Assembly: GCA_964560875.1 (NCBI GenBank)
Contig: CAZLMW010000018.1
Coordinates: forward strand, 1 to 64,000
Source: CAZLMW01 sp964560875
GTDB taxonomy: Bacteria; Myxococcota_A; UBA9042
Length of the DNA stretch: 64,000 nt
Direction: 5' to 3'
Under the pieces are notes generated by a model. It saw nothing but the letters and a program-made list of their open reading frames with translations, was not told the origin of the DNA and searched no databases. The position numbers and the translations under genes are program-made. Shown here in pieces: positions 25,358-33,795 of this stretch; the stretch's first letter is position 1; each line of letters opens with the position of its first letter.

Positions 25358-25423
25358 CGGCGCGCCTCCAAGCGGCGGGATGATGCCTTGCCCGCAGCCG
25401 CGTCACCAGCCACCATCCGCGCC

Positions 25424-26575
25424 ATGGACGACGCAACCGCTACCACGCCGTATCCGAGTTTCGCGCTCGAAGACACCGACCAGGCTGTCGGGCTTTTTCG
25501 GGTCCTCAACCAGCAGGGCCAGCCCGTCGCTGGAGAGAACGCAGACACCGGTGTTTCCGACGACACAGCCGAGAAGATCTGGCGTTCCATGGTCCGGGTG
25601 CGCGTGATCGATGAGCGCATGCTCGCCCTGCAGCGCCAGGGTCGAATCGGGTTTTACGGTGCAGCGACCGGGCAAGAAGCTGGCGTGATCGCCGCAGCCG
25701 AGGCGCTCGACCATCGCGACTGGATCCATCCGGCCTTGCGCGAAGGCGGCATGGCGTTGCATCGCGGCTACCCGCTGCACACGTGGGTTTCGCACTGCTT
25801 TGGCAACATCGACGACCCGACATCCGGCCGCCAGATGCCGTGCCACTACGGGTCGCGTGAGCACAACTACATCACGTTGTCGTCGGTCATGACGACGCAA
25901 TTCCCGCAAGCTGTGGGGACCGCGTACGGCATGGCGCTCAAGCACAAGGCGCCCGATCGACCCGTCTGTTTCGCTGCGATCGGCGATGGCGCGACCAGCG
26001 AGGGCGATTTCCACGTCGCCATGAATTTCGCCGGCGTCATGCGACCCGGTGGCCTTGGTTTGCCGCTGCTCTTCTTCTGCCAGAACAACCAGTGGGCGAT
26101 CTCGACGCCTTTTGAAAAGCAGTGCGCTGCGCCGTCGCTCGCGATCAAGGCCCACGGCTACGGGCTCATCGGCATTCGCATCGACGGCAACGATCCGCTC
26201 GCCGTGTATCGGGTCGTCCGCGACGCTGCTCAACGGGTCCGCGAAGGCGGTCGACCGGTCTTCATCGAGACGCTGACTTATCGGGTCGGGGCGCACACCA
26301 CCAGCGACGATCCCAGCCGCTACCGCGACGAATCCATCACCGATCAGTGGCGCGATTTCGATCCGATCCACCGCATCGAACGCTATCTGCTCAAGCGCGA
26401 TGTGATCGACGAAAAGACAGCCGCTGCGTGGCGCATGCAATGTGACACCGAGCTCCGGTCGCTGCTCAAGGACGTCGAAAAACGCCCGGCTCCGCCCCTG
26501 GCAACGCTCTTTTCGGACGTCTACGCCGAGATCCCGCCGCACCTGCAAAGCCAGCTTGCGACGGCACGCAGGTAG
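25424..26575 (+). CDS. Second 2-oxoacid dehydrogenase E1 alpha subunit, stand-alone
   Basis: A 383-residue thiamine-diphosphate enzyme subunit. The cofactor motif is IGDGATSEGDFHVAMNFA through FFCQNNQWAISTPFEKQ. The segments MLALQRQGRIGFYGAATGQEA and HTTSDDPSRYRDE are typical of branched-chain 2-oxoacid dehydrogenase alpha chains. It differs clearly from the operon-encoded E1-alpha at 13695. No beta or E2 gene is beside it, so it must pair with distant or shared subunits. The start ATG 25424 begins right after the divergent promoter region, and the RecQ-like gene follows 12 bases after its stop. Confidence 0.9.
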   Translation: MDDATATTPYPSFALEDTDQAVGLFRVLNQQGQPVAGENADTGVSDDTAEKIWRSMVRVRVIDERMLALQRQGRIGFYGAATGQEAGVIAAAEALDHRDWIHPALREGGMALHRGYPLHTWVSHCFGNIDDPTSGRQMPCHYGSREHNYITLSSVMTTQFPQAVGTAYGMALKHKAPDRPVCFAAIGDGATSEGDFHVAMNFAGVMRPGGLGLPLLFFCQNNQWAISTPFEKQCAAPSLAIKAHGYGLIGIRIDGNDPLAVYRVVRDAAQRVREGGRPVFIETLTYRVGAHTTSDDPSRYRDESITDQWRDFDPIHRIERYLLKRDVIDEKTAAAWRMQCDTELRSLLKDVEKRPAPPLATLFSDVYAEIPPHLQSQLATARR

Positions 26576-26587
26576 CCGATTTTCCGC

Positions 26588-28300
26588 ATGAATAGCGACG
26601 TCGCCGACGTCCTGCGCCGAGAATTCGGCCACGACGGCCTACGCGATCACCAGCAAGCCGCGATCTCGGCGGTTTTGCAGGGTCGCGCCGCGATGGTCGT
26701 GTTGCCCACCGGCGGCGGCAAGTCTCTCTGCTTCCAACTCCCCGCCGTTGTGCTCCATCGACAAGGCCGCGGGTGCGCCATCGTCGTGTCCCCACTCGTC
26801 GCGCTGATGCAAGACCAGGTCGACGCGCTGACCCGCCAGGGCATCAAGGCCAGCTTCATCAACGCAACCGTGCCCCGCAGGGAACGCCAGCGCCGGCTCG
26901 ATGCCATGGAGCGCGGCGAACTCGCGATGATGTACGTCGTGCCCGAGCGCTTTCGAAGACCCGCGTTTCGCGCCGCCCTCGAGCGAACCGACGTCTCTCT
27001 TGTCGCGATCGACGAGGCGCACTGCATCTCACACTGGGGCCATGACTTTCGGCCCGACTATCGGTTGCTCGGCACCTTCACCAAGGCCTGCACGACGGTG
27101 AAAGGCAATCCCGCGCCGCTGATCGCGCTCACCGCCACCGCTACACCAGGCGTCGAAAGCGACATCATCGATCGACTCGGCATGACCGACGTTGTGCGCA
27201 TCCGGGCGCCGGTCTACCGCGCCAACCTCCGGCTCGCTGTGGTCGGTTGTCACGGCATCACCGACAAGGCCGAGCACATCGCGGAGCTGCTCAAGCGCAT
27301 CGGCGGCGCGGCCATCATCTACACCGGCCTCATCGCCCGCGGCGAGAAGCTACGCGCCGAACTCGAGGAGCGCGGCGTCCACCTGCGTTTTTACAACGGC
27401 GACCTTCCCGCCGGGCCTCGCAAGCGCTTGTCACGTGCATTCATCGCCGAGGACGAACCCGCGTTGCTCGCCACCAACGCCTTCGGCATGGGCATCGACC
27501 GCCCCGACGTGCGGCTGATCGTACACTGCGAAATCCCCGGCGCGGTGGAGTCCTGGGCGCAGGAGATCGGGCGCGCTGGCCGCGACAATGGTCCGTCCCT
27601 GTGCCTGGCGCTGCTCGATGATGACGACCTTGCGATCCACCAGCAGCACGTCCGTAACGCGCACCCCGACGCGGCAACCATCGTCTCGGTTTGGGAGGCG
27701 ATCGCCGAGATGAACGGGGTCTCTGCCGGATGGACCGAGGCGCGTTTTCGACAACGTTTTGCCGGGCGCGACCGGCGCGATCATCGGGCGATCACTGCGA
27801 TGAGATTGCTCGCATCCGCCGGCTGCATCGGCGGGTCTTTCGAAGGCGGCGACCTGCACGTGCTCGACGAACCAAGCGGCGAACTGGTGGACCAATCGCT
27901 CATCGACGCGCGCCGTTTGCGCGGCCACGAGAGGCTGCTGACGATGTTGGCCCTCTGGCGCCGCAGGTCGTGTTTATGGCAAGGAATCGCGGCGCATTTC
28001 GGCGAATCGCTCCAAGGTGACGAGGCTTGCCGCGCGTGTTCGGCCGACGTCGGGCTTGAGAGACTGCTCGAGGGTCTGCCGCACCGACACGAGCCGCTGG
28101 CCGAACGGGAGCCTCCCCGTCGCGTCGATGATTTGCCCTACCAGGTCGGCGACTGGATCCAGGTCGGCAAGCGCATGGGTCAAGTTGCGCGCATCGGAGG
28201 GCGCCCACAACGGCGTCAATTGCGTGTCCTGATGGCCGATTCGATGCGCGAGGAGAGGGTGATCGTGCACGCTGACGGCCCCTCGATCCGCAAGCTCTGA
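26588..28300 (+). CDS. recQ: RecQ-family DNA helicase
   Basis: A 570-residue superfamily 2 helicase. Motif I is TGGGKS (41-46), motif II is DEAHCISHWGHDFRPDY, motif III is ALTATATP, and motif VI reads EIGRAGRDNGPS, all RecQ-specific. The zinc-binding region around residues 460-490 has Cys in SCLW and EACRAC, but the fourth Cys of the usual cluster is replaced. The C-terminus is a short basic beta domain and no HRDC domain is present. It should unwind DNA in repair or recombination. RecQ identity is firm; the exact subtype is uncertain. Confidence 0.88.
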   Translation: MNSDVADVLRREFGHDGLRDHQQAAISAVLQGRAAMVVLPTGGGKSLCFQLPAVVLHRQGRGCAIVVSPLVALMQDQVDALTRQGIKASFINATVPRRERQRRLDAMERGELAMMYVVPERFRRPAFRAALERTDVSLVAIDEAHCISHWGHDFRPDYRLLGTFTKACTTVKGNPAPLIALTATATPGVESDIIDRLGMTDVVRIRAPVYRANLRLAVVGCHGITDKAEHIAELLKRIGGAAIIYTGLIARGEKLRAELEERGVHLRFYNGDLPAGPRKRLSRAFIAEDEPALLATNAFGMGIDRPDVRLIVHCEIPGAVESWAQEIGRAGRDNGPSLCLALLDDDDLAIHQQHVRNAHPDAATIVSVWEAIAEMNGVSAGWTEARFRQRFAGRDRRDHRAITAMRLLASAGCIGGSFEGGDLHVLDEPSGELVDQSLIDARRLRGHERLLTMLALWRRRSCLWQGIAAHFGESLQGDEACRACSADVGLERLLEGLPHRHEPLAEREPPRRVDDLPYQVGDWIQVGKRMGQVARIGGRPQRRQLRVLMADSMREERVIVHADGPSIRKL

Positions 28301-28315
28301 GGCTCAACGTTTGCC

Positions 28316-31108
28316 ATGCAGCGTGTCGCCACCGCCGTCGTCGCAGTTGCCGTGTGCGCCGCAGCGCTCGTTATCGGAAGCTCCGCGCATGGTCACGACG
28401 GCGATATCAGATGGCGCACGCTGACAACGACCCACGCACAGATCCACTACCCCAAGACACACACCGCCTTCGCGCGGCATGTCGCGGACGTCTTCGAGGA
28501 CGGCTGGCGGACGCTCACGCCGGTCTTCAACTATCGGCCCGCTACGCCGGTGCACGTCACCATCGACGACTACAGTGACGCCGCCAACGGTTTTGCGAAC
28601 GTGAGGCCGTACGACCGCGTGCACATCCGCGCGTACCGGCCACGCTGGCTCGACGATATGGCCGGGCACGGCGACTGGGTGCGGCTATTGGTCTTTCACG
28701 AGCTCGCCCACGTGCTCCATATGGCCGATCACGGTGGCGTCGCGCGCATCGTCAACGCGATCCTCGGCCGCTCCTACTTGCCCAACCAGTACTGGCCGCG
28801 ACTCTTCCTGGAAGGGCTCGCAGTTTGGGCTGAGACACACCGACCCGGCTTCGATCGCGCCGGCACCGGACGCATCGATAGTCCGCAATTCATGATGAAG
28901 CTGCGCGCCGCGGTGCTCGACGGGACCGTGCCCAAGCTGTCCGAGCTGACGGGACGCCCCCTCGACTGGCCGCGAGGCAACAGCTGGTACCTCTGGGGCA
29001 GTGTCTTGTTCGACTACCAGGTGCGTCATTTCGGCACCGACAAGCTCAAGCAGCTGCTCAAGGCCTATGGTGAGCGTCCCATCCCGTTCGCGGTCAACGC
29101 GCTGTATCGCCGGGTTTACGGGATCTCGGCGCAGGCGATGTGGGATCGCGCGATCGAGGAGCTTCGTCGCCGTGTACACATCGAGAGCCACTGGCGCGAC
29201 CGCGCAAAGGTGCCGCCACGGTCCGCTGCGGAGGTGATCAAACAAGCTGCGCCGGACGGCCCTCCCGTGGCGGGATTGCCTGGGGAAGGCACACGCGTCA
29301 CCCGCGACGGCGAGACGAAAGGCCGCATCCGGATGCACCCCGATGGACGGCATGCGACCTACGTGCAGATCCCCAACAACGGCCTGTCACGCGTGGTCGT
29401 GCTCGATCTTGTCAGCGGCAACAAGAGCGACGTATTCGTCTGTGAACTCGGCTGCCGAGAGCCCTTTTTCAGCGCCGATGGGCAAACGCTGCATTGGCTC
29501 GAAGCCCGCCCATATCAGCGTGTTTATGGTTTCCAGGACGCCTTCTCGATGCCGCTCGATGCCCGCATGCGGCCCCGGGGACCGGCGAAACGGCACTCGG
29601 TTGGGCAGCGCCTCCGCCGTTTTGGACCGACCAGCGAGCTCACTGGCCACGATCCCAAGCATCCCGCGCCGGCACCATCTACGAAGGGCTTGGATCCGCA
29701 ACACGGTGCTGACCTCGTCGATCGCGGCGCATTTCGCGACCTGGTGCGCAACGGCTTGGTGATCGCCCGGTCTACGCGCGGCATTCGGAGCTTCTCGATC
29801 ACGCCCGACGGTCGCCGCGCTGCCCTCGTCATTCCGCATGGCAAAGGCGATGAGGTCCACGTTCTTGATGTGCCCGCCGGCTCCGGGCTTGTCGCGGCAT
29901 CCACGATCGAGCGGCCCACTTACTTGCCGCCGAAAACCGAAGTAACCGAGACGGAGTACAGCAGCTTCGCGAGCGTCTTGCCGCGGGCTTGGCGACCGAT
30001 CGTCGCGGCCTCGGCGGATGGCGGAATCGAGGGCGTGACGCTCGGATTGCGCACGGGAGGACGCGACGCCCTGCGCCTGCACACGTGGGATCTGACCATG
30101 CAGAGCGACGTCGCGTTGAGGTTGCCGATGATCTCAGCTTCCTGGACCTGGCAGCGCTATGAACCGACCTGGACGGCCGCGGCCACCTACCTGCACAGCA
30201 CCGCCTGGTTCACCCGTGGCTACCGCCTCTATCGCGTCGCCGATCGCCGTGCCATCGCCCAGTTGGGCGGCTCGTGGCGCTACCCCGTGCTGCGGGATGT
30301 GCTCGATTTTTCGGCCAATGTGCGCGCCGCGGTGACCACGCTTTCCGACGATATCGACCGCTTTCGCCGCCAGCTCGACCAGCATGATCCGCACGGTCCC
30401 GCGCCCCATGAGCCGTTTGAAGGACGCACAACCACCGTGTCAGCCGGTGTGTCGTGGAGCCGGCAGGAGATGTATTTGAACAGCGTCGTGCCCGAGCGGC
30501 TCCGGAGCCATTCGCTCTTTGTCAGCTATGGCAGCCGCTACCTGCTCAGCGAACGACCTCGGCTGCGGGTCGACATGCACGCCAACCACATGTGGCCGCT
30601 CGGAAAACACCGCGTCTTGCAGTGGCGAGCACGCGTCGGTCTTGGCCAGGTATTCGAGGACGAGGCCGCGCCGTATTCGATCCATGGGCTGCCACTCTTC
30701 AACCCCCAGTCGCTGCTTTTCGGCGGCGCCGGGAGCGATTTTTCGGTCGTGCGTGGCTTCATTCAGCCCGTCGGTGCCAAGGCGCGTAGCCTGCGAGGGC
30801 ACGGCATGGGGTGGACGTCGCTGCAGGTCCACTGGCCGCTGTTCAATCACGGCGCCGGGCTGGAGCTGCTGCCGGTGTTTCTCGCCCGGAGCTGGCTTGT
30901 CGTCTTTGTCGACGCCGCTGGCTTTGTCGATCGCGGCGAAACGACGCGCCGGCAGCAATCGGGCACAGGATGGGTCGGGTCGGCCGGGCTCGAGATCCGC
31001 ACCGGACTTGAAGCCGGGTATCGTTCACAAGGTAACATCGTGATCGGCTACGCGCGGGCCTTCGGGGACGTGGCGTCGAGCCAATGGTACCTTCGTCTCG
31101 CTCCGTGA
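28316..31108 (+). CDS. Exported metallopeptidase-like protein with C-terminal beta-barrel
   Basis: A 930-residue protein with a signal peptide (cleavage near SSAHG). Residues about 40-290 form a gluzincin-like peptidase domain with HELAH at 128-132 and a likely third ligand Glu166 in FLEGLAVWAE. Residues about 310-600 contain repeats of the TolB/WD40-like type (GRIRMHPDGRHATYVQI, SFSITPDGRRAALVIPHG). The last 300 residues have amphipathic strands and the LRGHGMGWTSLQVHWPL and FVDAAGFVD features seen in BamA/surface-antigen barrels. It is thus a peptidase, propeller and outer-membrane barrel in one chain. Function is unknown; display of the peptidase at the envelope is inference. Confidence 0.8.
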   Translation: MQRVATAVVAVAVCAAALVIGSSAHGHDGDIRWRTLTTTHAQIHYPKTHTAFARHVADVFEDGWRTLTPVFNYRPATPVHVTIDDYSDAANGFANVRPYDRVHIRAYRPRWLDDMAGHGDWVRLLVFHELAHVLHMADHGGVARIVNAILGRSYLPNQYWPRLFLEGLAVWAETHRPGFDRAGTGRIDSPQFMMKLRAAVLDGTVPKLSELTGRPLDWPRGNSWYLWGSVLFDYQVRHFGTDKLKQLLKAYGERPIPFAVNALYRRVYGISAQAMWDRAIEELRRRVHIESHWRDRAKVPPRSAAEVIKQAAPDGPPVAGLPGEGTRVTRDGETKGRIRMHPDGRHATYVQIPNNGLSRVVVLDLVSGNKSDVFVCELGCREPFFSADGQTLHWLEARPYQRVYGFQDAFSMPLDARMRPRGPAKRHSVGQRLRRFGPTSELTGHDPKHPAPAPSTKGLDPQHGADLVDRGAFRDLVRNGLVIARSTRGIRSFSITPDGRRAALVIPHGKGDEVHVLDVPAGSGLVAASTIERPTYLPPKTEVTETEYSSFASVLPRAWRPIVAASADGGIEGVTLGLRTGGRDALRLHTWDLTMQSDVALRLPMISASWTWQRYEPTWTAAATYLHSTAWFTRGYRLYRVADRRAIAQLGGSWRYPVLRDVLDFSANVRAAVTTLSDDIDRFRRQLDQHDPHGPAPHEPFEGRTTTVSAGVSWSRQEMYLNSVVPERLRSHSLFVSYGSRYLLSERPRLRVDMHANHMWPLGKHRVLQWRARVGLGQVFEDEAAPYSIHGLPLFNPQSLLFGGAGSDFSVVRGFIQPVGAKARSLRGHGMGWTSLQVHWPLFNHGAGLELLPVFLARSWLVVFVDAAGFVDRGETTRRQQSGTGWVGSAGLEIRTGLEAGYRSQGNIVIGYARAFGDVASSQWYLRLAP

Positions 31109-31156
31109 ACCGCGGCCATTGTCGTCAGCAACGACGCCGCGGATGAGGCATCCACC

Positions 31157-33532
31157 ATGACCGAGCAAACCGGCCCCGCATCCGACGCCATCGCCGCGAT
31201 CGACATGGTGCGTGCGCTGCGGCGTCGCGGTGACATGTATGCGGCGATCGGGCTCGTTGATGCGACGTTGGCGCAGCGGCGGATCGGGCAACCTGCGACC
31301 GTTCCCCTGGCCAATCACGCCGGCTGGCTGCACCTCGAACGGGCCCATGCTTATGCGTCGATCGGCAAAGTGGCCGAGGCGGATCGAGACGCGATCGCGG
31401 CCATGGCGCAGTTCGAGCGAGCGGACGATCGAGGCGCGCAAGCGGCTTCGTGTTTGCTCGTGGGCGATCTCAATGAGCAAGCCGGCCAACCGGCGCGAGC
31501 GGCGATGTGGTGGCAGCGAGCCCGATCCCTCGCCGAGTCGGCCGGTTCGACGCCACTTGCTGCCCGAGCGCTCGCGTCTTTGGCGCTCTCGGACCTTCGG
31601 ACCGGACAATTCGACAACGCCGATGTCACGCTCGCCGCCGCTGAAGATCGCGCCGCCCAGCCCCTCCAGGACGCGGTCGCCAAACGCATCCACAAAGTCG
31701 CTGGCGACGCAGCTCCTGCGGGCCAGCAAGCCACCGGCGCGGAGCCCGAAAAGCCCGCGACGGGAACGGACCTGCGCGATCAATGGGTCGAGGATGCAGC
31801 GGCCGTGCAAGACCAGGTCGCGCGCGCCACGATCGCCCTTGTTCGTGCGCGCCAGGCCATCGCGGGCGGGGATAATCGAACAGCCAGGTTGCTCTTGTCC
31901 GTCGCCGCCGAAGCTGGACGGGAGCTCGGCGCCACGAGCCTGCACATCGACGCTTTGCGACTCGACGCCGCGGTCGCACGCCGAGAAGCGGATCCCCGAA
32001 GCGCGGTCGAATCGCTCACACTCGCGGCCAACGCGGCGCGGGAAGCGGGCCTGGAGGTCGCGGTCGCCGGAATCGAAGCCGAGCTGGTCCTGGCGCTCGT
32101 CGACAACGAGCAGTGGGACGAAGCGTTTGCCCTCCAGCAGCGGGAACCTTCCGCGGCGGTCGCCGCTTTGCCCGGTGTCGCCGCAGGTCGCCTCGAAGCT
32201 TTCGCCGTGCTGTCCCGCAAGGCTGGTCGCCTCGACGCCGCACACAAGGCCCTCGAAGACGCCGCTCGGGTTCGGGCCGCCGCCGGAGACGCCGCAGGAC
32301 GGGTTCGAACCGTCGCCCTTCTCGCCAATGTTGCGCTCGCGGGTGGGAGCCTGGATGCCGCCGAGCAGGCCGCGTCGATCGCCGCTTCCGACGGACGTCG
32401 AACAGGTCGCCTCGACGCGGTCGTCAGCGCGGAGATCGCGATGTTGCGCATCCGGTTGCGGCGCGGTCGGCACGACGAAGAAACGATCGCGGCTGCCCAG
32501 ACGTTGTGCGACGCGGCCGCGACCGTCGGAACAGTCGCCCAACGGGTGGTCGCCCTGGATCTGTGCGCAGCCCTGCAGCTTGCTGGCGGGGACGCTGCCG
32601 CAGCTGCGGAGACAGTGGAACTCGCCATCGCTGCGGCTAATGACCAGCCCCTGTTGCGTCTCCGGGCCGGTGCCTTGGCGCGGCGCGCAGACGTCCGGCT
32701 CGCCCAGGGTGCACCGCGCGATGCTGCCCACGCCGCCCGCGACGCCGCCGAGATCGCGCGTGAAAGTGAAGACCACGAGTCGCACGCCCGCGCCCTGTTC
32801 GTCGCTGGTCGCGCGCTGCGGGCCCTCGGACGGCATGACGAAGCCTTGCTCGCCGCCACGCACGCCGCCGAAGAGTCAGCCGCAAGTGGGCGCCCCGACA
32901 TCGCCGGACACGCGCTGTATTTCTGCGGCAACAGCAACCTCGCCATCGGTCGTCATCGCGAGGCGCTGCTTGCGTTCGGCCGGGCGCTCGAGATCGAATC
33001 CATGGTCTCCCAGCCCCGCCTGCGTGGCAGCATTCTGCGCGGGATCGCTGCGTGTCAGCGCGCGCTCGGCGATGGCACCACCGCGATCAAGACGCTCGGC
33101 CAGGCCGCGGCGATCGACGACGAGTTGGTGCAAGCGCTGTGCCAGGTCGACGCGGCAACGATCGAGGTTGATCTCGGCCGACACGAAGCCGCGCTCGCGA
33201 CGCTCGAGGCGATCGACCAAGACGCGCTCGATAAAGCAGGACTCGGCGATCTGCTCACGCTTCGGGCGCGCTGCGAAGTCGCGCTCGATAAGAAGACCGC
33301 CGCGGCTGCCACCCTGAAGGAGGCTGTGCAAGCCCACCGCGCCGGTGATCCACGGGGTTTGGGCGCAGCGCTGTACCTGCTCGGCCAAGTCGAGGGGATG
33401 CTCGGCAACGGCCAGGCTTGCGGCGACGCGCTCGGAGAGGCGCTCATCATCACAGCGCGCCTCGGCCTGCCGGAACGCCACATGATCCGCCGCACGATCG
33501 AAAGGCTGCACACCCAGGCCGGAACTCCGTAG
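31157..33532 (+). CDS. Large TPR-repeat protein
   Basis: A 791-residue all-helical protein built of Ala-rich TPR-like units, for example MYAAIGLVDATLAQRRIGQ, AYASIGKVAEADRDAIAAMAQFE and ALYFCGNSNLAIGRHREALLAFGRAL. No signal peptide, membrane helix or catalytic domain is visible, so it is a cytoplasmic scaffold. The antiparallel strand also has long open frames, but the TPR periodicity on the plus strand is decisive. Its partner is unknown. A GC-rich stem-loop lies 170 bases after the stop. Confidence 0.82.
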   Translation: MTEQTGPASDAIAAIDMVRALRRRGDMYAAIGLVDATLAQRRIGQPATVPLANHAGWLHLERAHAYASIGKVAEADRDAIAAMAQFERADDRGAQAASCLLVGDLNEQAGQPARAAMWWQRARSLAESAGSTPLAARALASLALSDLRTGQFDNADVTLAAAEDRAAQPLQDAVAKRIHKVAGDAAPAGQQATGAEPEKPATGTDLRDQWVEDAAAVQDQVARATIALVRARQAIAGGDNRTARLLLSVAAEAGRELGATSLHIDALRLDAAVARREADPRSAVESLTLAANAAREAGLEVAVAGIEAELVLALVDNEQWDEAFALQQREPSAAVAALPGVAAGRLEAFAVLSRKAGRLDAAHKALEDAARVRAAAGDAAGRVRTVALLANVALAGGSLDAAEQAASIAASDGRRTGRLDAVVSAEIAMLRIRLRRGRHDEETIAAAQTLCDAAATVGTVAQRVVALDLCAALQLAGGDAAAAAETVELAIAAANDQPLLRLRAGALARRADVRLAQGAPRDAAHAARDAAEIARESEDHESHARALFVAGRALRALGRHDEALLAATHAAEESAASGRPDIAGHALYFCGNSNLAIGRHREALLAFGRALEIESMVSQPRLRGSILRGIAACQRALGDGTTAIKTLGQAAAIDDELVQALCQVDAATIEVDLGRHEAALATLEAIDQDALDKAGLGDLLTLRARCEVALDKKTAAAATLKEAVQAHRAGDPRGLGAALYLLGQVEGMLGNGQACGDALGEALIITARLGLPERHMIRRTIERLHTQAGTP

Positions 33533-33703
33533 TGTCTCGTCGCGGACAAGCCGATCCGACGACCGCGACACCAAAAACGGCCGCGCAGACCCATGAATGG
33601 ACCACTGGTGTCTCGTTGCAAGGAAACGATCAATGGACGGCAACGAGATACAGCCGCGCAGCGGAGGTTGGGGTGAGGCACGAAAACGACGCTTTTCGGG
33701 CCG

Positions 33704-33727
33704 AGGGGCCTCCCCCGCGAGGCCCCT
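33704..33727 (+). terminator. GC-rich stem-loop after the TPR gene
   Basis: AGGGGCCTC (33704-33712) pairs perfectly with GAGGCCCCT (33719-33727) around a six-base loop. There is only a TT after it, so as an intrinsic terminator it is weak; it may instead be an mRNA structure. It is the most stable hairpin in the 263-base gap. Confidence 0.45.
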
Positions 33728-33740
33728 TGCAGATGAAAGC

Positions 33741-33794
33741 TAGTGGTCCGACATACGGCCGGCAACTCAGCAAAACTCCCAAAACGGACCACTA
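33741..33794. repeat. 10-bp inverted repeat just upstream of the radical SAM start
   Basis: TAGTGGTCCG (33741-33750) and CGGACCACTA (33785-33794) are exact inverted copies separated by 34 bases; the second arm ends one base before the ATG at 33796. The core GGACCACT also occurs at about 33599. The arrangement could hide or present the start region in the transcript, or bind a regulator. No known site matches. Confidence 0.5.
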
Positions 33795-33795
33795 G

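Noticed and set aside
24263..25423. N-terminal extension of the second E1-alpha
   Set aside because: It lies antisense to the ABC permease and is rich in Arg/His/Gln; the E1 domain starts at ATG 25424.
31025..32863. 612-residue minus-strand frame opposite the TPR protein
   Set aside because: Gly/Arg-rich without domains; the plus strand shows TPR periodicity.
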